Origin: Methanosarcina sp. 2.H.T.1A.6
GTDB taxonomy: Archaea; Halobacteriota; Methanosarcinia; Methanosarcinales; Methanosarcinaceae
NCBI RefSeq assembly: GCF_000979455.1
Contig: NZ_JJOY01000052.1
Coordinates: 78,120-142,119 of the forward strand
Length of the DNA: 64,000 nucleotides
Direction: 5' to 3'
In this document: positions 1 to 8,251 of the stretch, piece by piece
How the letters are laid out: the number at the start of each line of letters is the position of its first letter
Position numbering within the stretch: the first letter of the stretch is position 1
Position numbers and translations under genes: made by a program
The notes under the pieces: model-generated
Databases searched by the model: none
What the model was told of the DNA's origin: nothing
Seen by the model: only the letters and a program-made list of their open reading frames with translations

Positions 1-76
1 AAAATACTGCTGGCCTGGCTGGCTTGAAATTCTGAATCTTGAAATCTGCCCCTTACAACTCTACTCTCTATCTCAC

Positions 77-115
77 GTCGTTTTTGTCACGCTCGACGCA
101 GGAGAGCGGTCTTTC
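77..115. repeat. 39-bp dispersed repeat, copy A
   Basis: This 39-base stretch recurs at 17499-17537 with about five mismatches. Both copies carry a GTCG...CGAC inverted pair followed by a conserved GGAGAGCGGTCTTTC tail. Neither copy sits in a convincing gene. It looks like a short extragenic repeat; its role is unknown. Confidence 0.6.
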
Positions 116-166
116 AAAAAAGTGAAAAAAGACCAGAATAAATCCTTGATTTTGTCCTGATCAGAA

Positions 167-358
167 TGAAAATCGTATCCTCTTCAAATTGTATGGGTAA
201 AAGTAAATTTCACATATTTACTGAAAACTTAATTATTTAACTATGTTTAAAAACCAGCATCTTGAGATGCATTCAACTTTAGAACTGTATGACAGAATTA
301 TTTCATATTTTTCTGGCTGGAAAATTCTCCCTTGAATTTGAAGAGGATACTGAAAATC
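167..358. mobile_element. MITE-like element, 176 bp, with 8-bp target duplication
   Basis: Bases 175-190 (GTATCCTCTTCAAATT) are the exact reverse complement of 335-350, giving 16-bp perfect terminal inverted repeats. The element is flanked on both sides by the same 8 bases, TGAAAATC (167-174 and 351-358), in direct orientation, which is what a target-site duplication looks like. The 176 bases inside contain no open frame of useful length. This is the structure of a non-autonomous miniature transposable element mobilised by a transposase that makes 8-bp duplications. The parent family cannot be named from this window because no full-length relative is present. Confidence 0.8.
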
Positions 359-799
359 TTTTAAAAACCTTTCCCCACGAGGTCGCTTGTGGTTTATTTT
401 GAAAAATTAAAAAAAATATACAGGCAAGTAAAATGTTGATTAAAAAAGCGATTTTGAAATAATCGGCAAATGTTAGAAAATTGAACTAATTATAAGCCCC
501 TGACTTGAATCTATGCTAAAAATGAGTATGTTAGCTTAAATAAGAATTCTTGTGGTTCTAAAGCGAAAATAAGAAGTGTAGCGGGGAAAATATGGCGTGA
601 GTCGGGCTATTTCTGAGAAGAATTTAACAATCGCCTGTTTTTTAGTTGTTGCAACGAATTGGGCTATTGTTCTCTTTTATTCATATGATTCTTTTGAGCA
701 TATTCCATCTTCAGAAGGTTAATTTCATTGTAGTAATCTCAGATATTTGAATCATTTATTTCATTAAGATTTATATACTTGCTTAAGTTCCTTGTAAGT
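359..799. other. Intergenic, no gene seen
   Basis: AT-rich sequence with no supported open frame. A TATA-like stretch TTTATATACTT at 770-780 lies about 20-25 bases before the ATG at 800, the spacing expected for a leaderless or short-leader archaeal transcript of the following gene. Confidence 0.5.
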
Positions 800-2185
800 A
801 TGGTAAAAAAAGTATTTTCAGTTGGGTATCCTTTTCCTGGAGATGTTGTAGATACTCTATCTCTTAAATCAACACAATCTTTGTTAGATGCAGACATTAT
901 TTTGTTTATGCCTACATTCTCAGATTACTCTAACAGCTATCAGGCTTACAATGGTAAACCTAAAATAACAGAATCCGATTCTCAGAGATTAATCGAGGAT
1001 CTAAAACGTTGGAGATATGAACTAAAGGTAGCTTTTGAGCATGGAAAAACCATATTTATATTTTTAGCTAAGTTTGAAGAAGTATATGTATACACTGGCA
1101 AAAATGAGGTATCAGGAACAGGCCGTAATCAAAAAACAATAAATTATGTAGACCTAGTGAACAACTATTCCTTTTTGCCAATAAATTTAGGAAAGATTAT
1201 TTCATCCTCTGGTTCAGAGATTAAAATTTCAAAAGAATTAGGAGTTCTTTCAACTTATTGGGATCAGTTTGGAGCATATTCATCTTATGAAGTATATTTA
1301 GAAAACTCGGAATTGAAACCCCTTTTGACTACAAAAGTCGGAAATAAATTGGTAGGAACTCTCATAAAGAAAGAAGAAGGGACTCTTATACTACTCCCAC
1401 CTATAAATAATACTGAAAAGCTTACTAGGATTAATGCTTATGGTGAGGATGTTTGGACAAAAAAAGGTAGAGAATTTGGTGCTAAGGTAGAATATATTAT
1501 CCTTGGAATTGACAAAGCTTTAAATTACAGGCAATCTTTAACTCCAGCACCGAAATGGACTTGTGAAAATACATATAAATTAGCCACTGAGTACAAAATT
1601 ACCTCTGATATTGAACAAATCTTAAAAGAAATTTCTTTACTAGAAGAAAAAAAGAAATTATTAGAGATAGATTTGAAGGAAGAAAGCTTATTACGTAACT
1701 TACTTTTTGAGACTGGGAAACCTTTGGAAAAGGCTATTATAAAGGCTTTAAAGATAATGGGCTTTGACGCTGAAGGATATCAGGACTCAGATTCTGAATT
1801 TGATGCTATTTTTAGTAGTAAAGAAGGACGCTTTCTAGGCGAGGCTGAAGGAAAGGATAATAAACCGATAAACATCGAGAAACTTAGTCAGCTAGAAAGG
1901 AATATTCATGAAGACTTCGAAAGAGAAGGTGTTGAAGATTACGCAAAGGGTGTACTCTTTGGTAATGCTTATAGGTTTACTGAAATTGAAAAAAGGAGTG
2001 AGTATTTCACTCAAAAGTGCAGTACAGGAGCCATACGAGCAAAAGTTGCGTTAGTCCGAACACCTGATCTATTTTTTGTTGCAAAATATTTACGGGAAAA
2101 TGATGATCAAATGTATGCGGAGCTGTGTAGGAAAGCAATTTTTGAAGCTGAAGGCAAGATCGTTGATTTTCCAGAACTTTCTTAA
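800..2185 (+). CDS. Orphan protein with PD-(D/E)xK nuclease-like C terminus
   Basis: A protein of about 461 residues that I do not recognise as a named family. The last 150 residues look like a restriction-endonuclease-fold domain: after a Lys/Glu-rich coiled segment come a helix (GKPLEKAIIKALKIMGF), a strand with an acidic residue (EFDAIF) and then FLGEAEGKD, where the spacing D...ExK fits the PD-(D/E)xK signature. The N-terminal half has alternating strands and helices (VFSVGYPFPG, ADIILFMPTF) resembling a Rossmann-like sensor domain. The ATG at 800 is preferred over the TTG at 779 because a TATA-like box at 770-780 would place transcription start almost on it. There is no partner in an operon. 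Lysine/AT-rich codon use differs from the metabolic genes further on and suggests acquired DNA. A defence or DNA-repair role is inference only. Confidence 0.6.
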   Translation: MVKKVFSVGYPFPGDVVDTLSLKSTQSLLDADIILFMPTFSDYSNSYQAYNGKPKITESDSQRLIEDLKRWRYELKVAFEHGKTIFIFLAKFEEVYVYTGKNEVSGTGRNQKTINYVDLVNNYSFLPINLGKIISSSGSEIKISKELGVLSTYWDQFGAYSSYEVYLENSELKPLLTTKVGNKLVGTLIKKEEGTLILLPPINNTEKLTRINAYGEDVWTKKGREFGAKVEYIILGIDKALNYRQSLTPAPKWTCENTYKLATEYKITSDIEQILKEISLLEEKKKLLEIDLKEESLLRNLLFETGKPLEKAIIKALKIMGFDAEGYQDSDSEFDAIFSSKEGRFLGEAEGKDNKPINIEKLSQLERNIHEDFEREGVEDYAKGVLFGNAYRFTEIEKRSEYFTQKCSTGAIRAKVALVRTPDLFFVAKYLRENDDQMYAELCRKAIFEAEGKIVDFPELS

Positions 2186-2628
2186 CCTAAGTGGAATAAT
2201 AAATTTTCCATTTTTACTTATTAGCCGGTATTCGGCAGGTCGACATTTAATTTTTGATAATTATTACTGATGGTGATTTTGGGATTATGCCCCATAATTA
2301 TATTTAGTTATTAGGTTAACATATGGTCCAAACATGATATCTCATACTAAGCTTGAATGAAAAAATGGTTCAGTGTTTATATGCGTCGAGGGAGTTTAGA
2401 CACAAGTTAACCAGCTTTGAACATAACATATAGTCAGCTAATGTTCTAAAACGGCATTGGAAAAAATATTTTAATTTTTAATGTCGACCTGCCGAAAGCA
2501 GGTTATTAGAACTTATGCATAGGAGTAGCAAATGAAGCTAACTCTATCTTAAATACTACAAATTATATTTTTGAACTTTAATTCTTAATATAAATCATGG
2601 CTTAATTTTGTATTAATAACAAAACAAT

Positions 2629-2829
2629 GGACTCAGTTCCAAAATCCAGTGATTGGTGTAAACTAAAAAATCACTGGATTTCGAAATTGGTTATAATTTT
2701 TTGAACACGTAATCGGGATTGAATTCTTTATATGTCGAATATTGAGTTTAGTCGAAGTCTGAATTCTTCCTGCAAATTCAGTGTTTCAATCAAAAAATGC
2801 AAAAATCACTGGATTTTGGACCAAAGTCA
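2629..2829. mobile_element. Terminal-inverted-repeat element, about 200 bp
   Basis: TCCAAAATCCAGTGATT at 2638-2654 is the exact reverse complement of 2804-2820. A third, partial copy of the same motif lies inside at about 2669-2680. The outer left end, extended to 2629, matches 57258-57282 over about 24 bases in reverse orientation, so the motif is the end of a dispersed family. No transposase frame is present and no clean target duplication is visible. The rest of 2186-2854 is AT-rich and without genes. Confidence 0.6.
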
Positions 2830-2869
2830 ATAAGAGTATAAAACAATAATAAAGTTGTTGGGGATTAAT

Positions 2870-3619
2870 GTGACAAATGAACTAATACAAAAAGTTGCTA
2901 GTTATAGCGATGAGTATGTGAAAGAAAATCTTAACGATAAATACGACAAACACATCTTGTTAACAAATTGGCAAGAGAGCTTGAGTTTTCATTTTGGTCA
3001 TTCTTTTTATCAAGGCAGAAGAGATAAAATTTCACAGAAAATTGAAAAACGTGCAAAAGATATCCTTGAGAAATACATTAATGAAAACAATGGTATCCCA
3101 GAAGTTATTTTAAATAAAGAGAATTTTCCCGAAATTAGGTCTCGATTGATGGAAGGTATCGGAAAGGGAAAAATAGGTAGAAGTCGAGACATTGAGATGA
3201 TAATCTCAATCTTGGGATTTATTTCTGAAAATAGTGAGCGAAATATCGTAAACTATTCTCTCTCTAGAATTCAGAATGGAGAAACAGCAGATCATTTTAA
3301 GGAGCTTCAGAAAATACATTCAATTGGACCAAAATGCAGTTCTTTTTATCTAAGGGATTTGGTAAGTTTTTACTCACTTGAACCAAAAATAAAAAAGAGA
3401 GAAGATTTAGTTTGCCTACAACCTGTTGATACATGGGTTAGAAAAGTTGCATATGAGGTAGGAATTATTAATAAACTAGATGAAAGGGATGAAAATGTAA
3501 GAGAAAAAATTGTTGATGCCTGTTCAGAATTAGGTGTTTCAACAATAGAATTTAATCAGGGAGCTTGGTATTTAGGTTATAATTCTTTTAAATTACTGAT
3601 AAAAAAATTGAAAGAATAA
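2870..3619 (+). CDS. HhH-GPD DNA glycosylase-like protein
   Basis: A protein of about 249 residues whose C-terminal half matches the helix-hairpin-helix/Gly-Pro-Asp glycosylase fold. The hairpin reads IHSIGPKCSSFYLRDL, with a lysine at the position used by bifunctional OGG/AGOG-type enzymes, and it is followed by QPVDTWVRKVAYEV, where the Asp in PVDTW is the usual catalytic acid. Family members flip out damaged bases such as 8-oxoguanine and cut the N-glycosidic bond. The N-terminal half (about 110 residues) is not recognised. A GTG at 2870 with TGGGG eight bases before it is preferred to the TTG at 2855. It stands alone between two mobile-element-like repeats. Glycosylase fold is fairly secure; substrate is not. 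Confidence 0.65.
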   Translation: MTNELIQKVASYSDEYVKENLNDKYDKHILLTNWQESLSFHFGHSFYQGRRDKISQKIEKRAKDILEKYINENNGIPEVILNKENFPEIRSRLMEGIGKGKIGRSRDIEMIISILGFISENSERNIVNYSLSRIQNGETADHFKELQKIHSIGPKCSSFYLRDLVSFYSLEPKIKKREDLVCLQPVDTWVRKVAYEVGIINKLDERDENVREKIVDACSELGVSTIEFNQGAWYLGYNSFKLLIKKLKE

Positions 3620-3748
3620 AAATATATAATCAGATATCAATTTGTTGTTGTCAATTCTTTTATTTAATAAAAAGAGAAACTAATTTCTTTACTTCATTAG
3701 TATTCAGGTTGATTTTTCCATCTCTTAAAGTTCTATCCTTTATCTTTT

Positions 3749-3988
3749 TTAATGACCCTGCCTACGGTATATGCTATATTCAGGAATTTCACATTTCAAC
3801 ATCCAGGACTCAATTGTTTTTCTTGGAGTTTTATTCCCGACTTTCGGGCTTATCTCTGCTTTTTGCGACCATCTGGACAAGTCCCTATTCCAGGAGTTTC
3901 TTTCAGGTAGTCTTTTTCCATCTAAGAATTGCTTAAATATATAATGAAATGTTGAAGACACTTCGAGGATGAAACACTTACAGAATTG
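3749..3988 (-). pseudogene. Tyrosine recombinase C-terminal fragment, copy 1
   Basis: The minus strand encodes VGNKTPRKTIESWMLKCEIP followed by YSIYRRQGH and a stop. This corresponds to the C-terminal catalytic part of archaeal XerD-like integrases (conserved Arg in PRKT, the GH box), but it ends before the catalytic tyrosine because the sequence diverges from copy 2 exactly at GH. The N-terminal domain is missing. It is a relic. Confidence 0.65.
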
Positions 3989-4106
3989 TTTAAAGGCAGA
4001 GTTGTCACGCCTACAGTACGCAATGATGTTACAGTAAAAGAAAATGTTATTCAAAGCAAAGAGCCCGCAATCAAAATCCTAAACCCCTTAGAAGGGTTAT
4101 CAGAGA
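3753..4106. repeat. 354-bp direct repeat, copy 1
   Basis: Bases 3753-4106 recur at 5626-5979 with a constant offset of 1873 and only scattered substitutions, so no indels have accumulated. The repeat contains the recombinase fragment (minus strand) and the start of another gene fragment (plus strand). The two copies bracket the Mrr-type gene. Confidence 0.9.
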
Positions 4107-4174
4107 TTATATCCAACGATAATGGAAATACGTTATTAAAAATTTGGATAAATAAGGTTGCCAAGATTGCATAA
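3956..4174 (+). pseudogene. Unidentified gene fragment, copy 1
   Basis: An open frame without its own proper start reads DETLTELFKGRVVTPTVRND and on. The same segment occurs at 5829-6068, but the two C termini differ after the repeat ends. There is no ribosome site and the frame is cut off at its 5' side by a TGA. I do not recognise the family; it looks like the C-terminal part of a lost gene. 4175-4318 is AT-rich promoter sequence of the next gene. Confidence 0.4.
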
Positions 4175-4318
4175 AGGCTTTTTAGCTTCTATAACTTCAA
4201 ATGTTTCCAATAATTATTATAATTGATAATATATATAAATGCTGAATTTTAAAAAGGAAAAGCTTTTTAAATTATTCTCTATTTTTATTATTATATTTTA
4301 TAAAGAGGACCGAAAAAA

Positions 4319-5416
4319 ATGGAAGATTCTTCGTCAGTTGTAGATAAAAGTACTCTAACAACCCCCTCAGATGTAAGTGCAGTACCAATTTCATTAGAAG
4401 ATAATACTCTAGCAGATAATCCAACAGTTAGTACTCCCGCACCCCCACAAAAACTAAAGTTTTCAAATTTACCCCGAAAAGTAGCTTATTTTATATTAGG
4501 CTCAATTTTTATATTTATGGGCTTGAGCATGTTGTCACAGAGTTTGATAGGGGGAAGTTTCGTTTGCATTTCAATTGCAATTATTATTTTTAAATATGAA
4601 GTTAGCACTCTAATAGCCCCTGCAAAACCAAAATTTTCACACGTTGTCCTGTATATAACTTATTTTATAGTAGCATCGATTAGTTTAATCTTTGGGTTAT
4701 TGATCACAGTAAGCTTGCCGGTAGCAGGCATATTTTTCCTCTTGATGACAATTATATTTTTAAATTTTGCTTTTTTATGGAATCCCGAAGAACAAATAAT
4801 TCGTTCAAAGGTCGCCTGGAAGAATTTGTTGAAAACTTCAGAAAAAAGGTCAGAACAAAAAAGACCGGAAAGAAACAGATTAACAGATATAAATGTAGCT
4901 AAGATAGATGGGCGGCAAGGGTACGAATTAGAAGGTTTTCTAAAGACTATTCTTAAAAGTTTAGGATATTTATGGAAGAATTTGTTGAAAGCTTTAGAAA
5001 AAAGGGCAGAACAAAAAAGATTAAAAAGAAACAGATTAACTGATATAAATGTAATATTAGCTCAGATAGATGGGATGGAAGGATATGAGTTTGAAGTGTT
5101 TATGGAACATGTTTGTGAACAGTTGGGATATTCAGTCTATCGTACTAAATCATCAGGTGATCAAGGTGCAGATCTTATTCTAACATCAAAAAACAGAATA
5201 AAAACCGCTGTCCAGATCAAACGATACTCGGGTAAGGTCTCAAATGGTGCAGTACAGGAAGTTGTAGCTTCAAAAGGTTTTTATAAATGTACAGAGGGTA
5301 TGGTAGTTACAAATAGTTATTTTACAAATTCTGCCAAACAATTAGCTGAAGCCAATGATATTGATTTAATTGACAGAGATGAACTTATAAAAATGATTAA
5401 GAAGGTATATCACTAA
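4319..5416 (+). CDS. Membrane-anchored Mrr-type restriction endonuclease
   Basis: A 365-residue protein. Residues 1-50 are Ser/Thr/Pro-rich; two hydrophobic hairpins follow (about 55-92 and 108-154), so the protein is probably membrane bound. The C-terminal domain (about 250-365) is a Mrr_cat-type nuclease: GYEFEVFMEHV, GDQGADLIL (Asp285) and AVQIKRYSG (Gln299, Lys301) supply the D...QxK active-site pattern. Mrr nucleases cut modified or foreign DNA. Between membrane and nuclease lies an internal tandem duplication: residues 167-209 resemble 219-264 (WKNLLK...EKR.EQKR..RNRLTDINV...IDG..GYE.E.F), the first copy degenerate. Start chosen at ATG 4319 with GAGG nine bases upstream. It sits alone between two copies of a 354-bp repeat, which points to a mobile cargo gene. 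Confidence 0.8.
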   Translation: MEDSSSVVDKSTLTTPSDVSAVPISLEDNTLADNPTVSTPAPPQKLKFSNLPRKVAYFILGSIFIFMGLSMLSQSLIGGSFVCISIAIIIFKYEVSTLIAPAKPKFSHVVLYITYFIVASISLIFGLLITVSLPVAGIFFLLMTIIFLNFAFLWNPEEQIIRSKVAWKNLLKTSEKRSEQKRPERNRLTDINVAKIDGRQGYELEGFLKTILKSLGYLWKNLLKALEKRAEQKRLKRNRLTDINVILAQIDGMEGYEFEVFMEHVCEQLGYSVYRTKSSGDQGADLILTSKNRIKTAVQIKRYSGKVSNGAVQEVVASKGFYKCTEGMVVTNSYFTNSAKQLAEANDIDLIDRDELIKMIKKVYH

Positions 5417-5573
5417 ATAATAGTCAACATGCAGTGACGGATAGTAGCACCATATCCGCCACAATTTGTTGTTATTTTACAGTTTCTTACAAGAACTTTT
5501 CAATCTCGTTTTCAAGCTCTTATGAACTCAATATACCCCACTCTGTCAATCGCTTCTTAATATATCTCATTTC

Positions 5574-5834
5574 TTAATCGGTGAAAGAAAGACTTTGATA
5601 ATGCATAAGAGATGTTTTTGGATCGTGACCCTGCCTACTGTATATGCTATACTCAGGAATTTCACATTTCAACATCCAGGACTCAATTGTTTTTCTTGGA
5701 GTTTTATTCCCGACTTTCGGGCTGATCTCTGCTTTTTGCGACCATCTGGACAAGTCCCTATTCCAGGAGCTTCTTTCAGGTGGTCTTTTTCCATCTAAGA
5801 ATTGCTTAAAGATATAATGAAATGTTGAAGACAC
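5574..5834 (-). pseudogene. Tyrosine recombinase C-terminal fragment, copy 2
   Basis: The minus strand encodes 86 residues ending RQGHDPKTSLMHYQSLSFTD. This is the end of a phage/XerD-type integrase: Arg in TPRKTIESW, the GH box, and the catalytic Tyr in HYQSLSF. Only the last third of a normal integrase remains; the N-terminal DNA-binding domain and the first catalytic Arg are absent. The Met at 5834 is not preceded by a ribosome site, so this is a relic. Confidence 0.75.
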
Positions 5835-5979
5835 TTCGAGGATGAAACGCTTACAGAATTATTAAAAGGCAGAGTTGTCACGCCTACAGTACGCAATGAT
5901 GTTACAGTAAAAGAAAATGTTATTCAAAGCAAAAAGCCCGCAATCAAAATCCTAAACCCCTTAGAAGAGTTATCAGAGA
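5626..5979. repeat. 354-bp direct repeat, copy 2
   Basis: Partner of 3753-4106, offset exactly 1873 bases. Homology stops abruptly at both ends. Copy 2 continues into intact integrase sequence on its left side, so copy 2 is the likely source and copy 1 the duplicated piece. Confidence 0.9.
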
Positions 5980-6068
5980 AAAGAGATACAAACAGCACTC
6001 AAATTTTAACCACTTATAATGACTCTGATTTAGTCGCTGATCTGTTAGACAGAAATAAAACCTCTTGA
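5829..6068 (+). pseudogene. Unidentified gene fragment, copy 2
   Basis: Open frame reading DETLTELLKGRVVTPTVRND and ending LVADLLDRNKTS, with no start codon and a TGA just upstream. It parallels 3956-4174 but keeps a different C-terminal end. Probably the tail of a gene lost when the integrase fragment was joined to it. Confidence 0.4.
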
Positions 6069-7182
6069 ATTTTCATCATCAAATTTGGTGGGAATCTTCA
6101 GGATATGTAATGCAAGAAGAAGCCCAGAGGCGCTGAATCTACTGTATCCCCCAATACAGTCTCTTCGAATATTATGCTCCCCCAAGCAAATTAATTCGAA
6201 GAAGAATCAGCGACCTCCAGGAGATTCTTTTATTTTGATGATACCCCTTTATTCCCCAACTCCAGTACATAATTAAGAGTATAAATTATATTAAATTAAT
6301 TATACAAAAAATTGTTTTCAAGCAAAAAATAGTTTGACGTAAAAAGTTTCAAGCTCATTATAGCTCTTTTCTTAAGTAGGACTTACGCATTTGAAGTACA
6401 AAATCAAGCACTTTCGGCTTTGTGACTAAGTTTAATATTTTAGATAGTAAAACTTGCAGGGCAGGAGATTAAAGATCTGGTTGATAGCTAACAAAAACTT
6501 CAGATTTTTCTCAGAAATTCGAGACTGGATTGTAATCCGACCTTCCGCAGATGTCTTCAAAAAAAATAACATTTTTCTTGTTATCGTTTTTGGAGAATTA
6601 TTCGAAAATCTGCAGTTATTATCTCAACTGAAGCTTCTGGAAATAAGTGCTGGAAGTTTTCAATGAAGGCAAAAGGTCGAAAATTGCGGGATATTTCAAA
6701 AACACATATTTGAATAACCTGAGTAGTTTTCAGACAAAACGATAGCAGTAAAAATTGTGGAAATTGAAAGGACATCTGCGGAAAGTGGGTGTAATAACCG
6801 TGTACATTATATCAAATGCCGTATCGTTTTCGGAAGCCGGATGGGGAGCCGATAACTATCGTATCTTTTTTTTCGATCCGATCCAGCTTTGCCATGTACT
6901 CAGGAAACGGACAGGCACTTTTGGTGATGTAGCCAATCATATGGAATTTCATTATCCTCTTATTTTAGCTTTGTTCGTGATTGTTTTCTTCGTTTGTGGT
7001 AATGGATAAATATAGAACCCTATACTAATTTTGAAATTTTTAATCTGAATATTTTTTTTGCTTTGAGACAATTTTTCACTTAAGTAATTTAATATAAGTT
7101 TGAAGGTATTAAATTTCATAATCGGCTATAAGCTTTTGAATATTATCTCAGAGACTGAGTTTTAACCGCAAGGAGAACCCCC
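6069..7182. other. 1.1-kb gene-free region with degenerate repeat
   Basis: No supported gene. Bases 6541-6628 resemble 15781-15870 at roughly three quarters identity in the same orientation, both beginning with TTCCGCAGATGT. Short frames here have no ribosome sites or recognisable motifs. The last 100 bases are the AT-rich promoter region of the receiver-domain gene. Confidence 0.5.
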
Positions 7183-7554
7183 ATGAAAGTATTGATTGTA
7201 GATGATGATCCCTCATTTTTAGAGCTATCAAAGATATTCTTAGAAGTTTTCCACGATATACCCTCCGATACTGTGGATTCTGCAAGAGAAGCTCTCAAGA
7301 TGTTAGAGAAAGACTCCTATGATGTGATAGTCTCGGACTATGATATGCCTGTTATGAATGGTATCACGTTTCTAAGGACTATCCGTGATAAAAGAATCAA
7401 CATTCCTTTTATTCTATTTACGGGAGTCGGAGAAGAACTTATGCACCAGGCAATGCAAAATGGTGCAAATTCTTTCATTCTGAAAACCAGTGACCCAAAA
7501 ACTCAGTATTCAGAGTTATCAAAACGAATCTGGCAGGTTGTAAATAGCAGTTAA
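7183..7554 (+). CDS. Stand-alone CheY-like receiver protein
   Basis: A 123-residue single receiver (REC) domain. The acidic pocket is DDD at residues 7-9, the phospho-acceptor is Asp52 (VSDYDMP), followed by the switch threonine in FILFTG and the conserved lysine in FILKTSD. There is no output domain, so it signals through protein contacts. The start is firm: AAGGAG seven bases before ATG. There is no kinase next to it; the cognate kinase must be elsewhere, possibly one of the PAS-type kinases in this window. The downstream 7555-7776 stretch has no gene. Confidence 0.9.
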   Translation: MKVLIVDDDPSFLELSKIFLEVFHDIPSDTVDSAREALKMLEKDSYDVIVSDYDMPVMNGITFLRTIRDKRINIPFILFTGVGEELMHQAMQNGANSFILKTSDPKTQYSELSKRIWQVVNSS

Positions 7555-7776
7555 TCAAGCTCCTGGTAACTTTTATTGAGAAGCTGATCACCTAACACAA
7601 CAGAAATCGGTTCGCAGAATACGGTCAAAAAATAGTAAATGAAAAGAAAGAAAAGTTTGTGAGCATAGATGAACTTTGATGTCCTGGTGCTTCCGGAATT
7701 ATTTGGCAGGGTTCCCTCAAAGCTAAAACTAACAGTTCAAAGCGAATGTGCCCTTCAACCAGTGTTTTGTGACTTA

Positions 7777-8040
7777 TTATGCTCTTTCTCTTTTGAATAT
7801 CAGGTTTAAGGCTATCAAGAAGCTGGAAACGAATATTATAGCGATTACTGCCGTATTTGTTGGGCTGCTTATACCTGAAAAATTATTGATAAAAGGACTG
7901 GTAATAGAATAAGCAGCATTACTGGCGGAATAAGTCCTTGTATACAGTCCGTAGTAAGCCGACTCCAGAAGTACTGCTATAAGCGAGATTAAAACTGCTA
8001 TAATAAAACTGCGTATTATAATGTCAAGTTTCATTTTCAA
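7777..8040 (-). CDS. Small membrane protein, unknown
   Basis: An 87-residue protein with two strongly hydrophobic segments, residues 6-28 (IIIRSFIIAVLISLIAVLL) and 63-81, joined by a polar Ser/Tyr-rich loop that probably faces outside. I do not recognise the family. The first codon is TTG (8040) or ATG two codons later (8034); no strong ribosome site separates them. It lies downstream of the tubulin-like operon on the same strand, but the 211 bases between contain a dispersed structured repeat, so membership of that operon is doubtful. Confidence 0.5.
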   Translation of the reverse strand: MKMKLDIIIRSFIIAVLISLIAVLLESAYYGLYTRTYSASNAAYSITSPFINNFSGISSPTNTAVIAIIFVSSFLIALNLIFKRERA

Positions 8041-8084
8041 TCATCTTTTAGAAACAGTGGTATAAAATATTAACATAATATAAA

Positions 8085-8200
8085 CTGGAACAGGGTATCG
8101 ATTTTAGATGAATTAATCGAAATAAGAGGAAGACTTGTGGTACAAAATCGATAGCTTTCAGGCAAGAATATTCCTTAACCGATAAACGATGAATTTACTT
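8085..8200. repeat. Dispersed hairpin element, copy 1
   Basis: About 116 bases that recur at 31879-31995. Both copies have an inverted pair (TATCGATTTT 8096-8105 with AAAATCGATA 8144-8153) and a conserved tail CTTT..GG.AAGAA.ATTCCTTAACCG. The stem is kept in both copies while the loop varies, which is what a structured RNA or a mobile hairpin element would show. Confidence 0.65.
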
Positions 8201-8251
8201 TCATGCCCCCTCATCTGTTTCGTTTATTTATTTATGTATTTATTTATATAT

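Noticed and set aside
6581..7009. Short frames on both strands between the repeat relics and the receiver gene
   Set aside because: They lie in or next to a degenerate repeat, lack ribosome sites and show no family pattern.
8085..8200. Riboswitch for the neighbouring gene
   Set aside because: The second copy has a different orientation relative to its nearest gene, so a cis-regulatory leader for one gene type does not fit.
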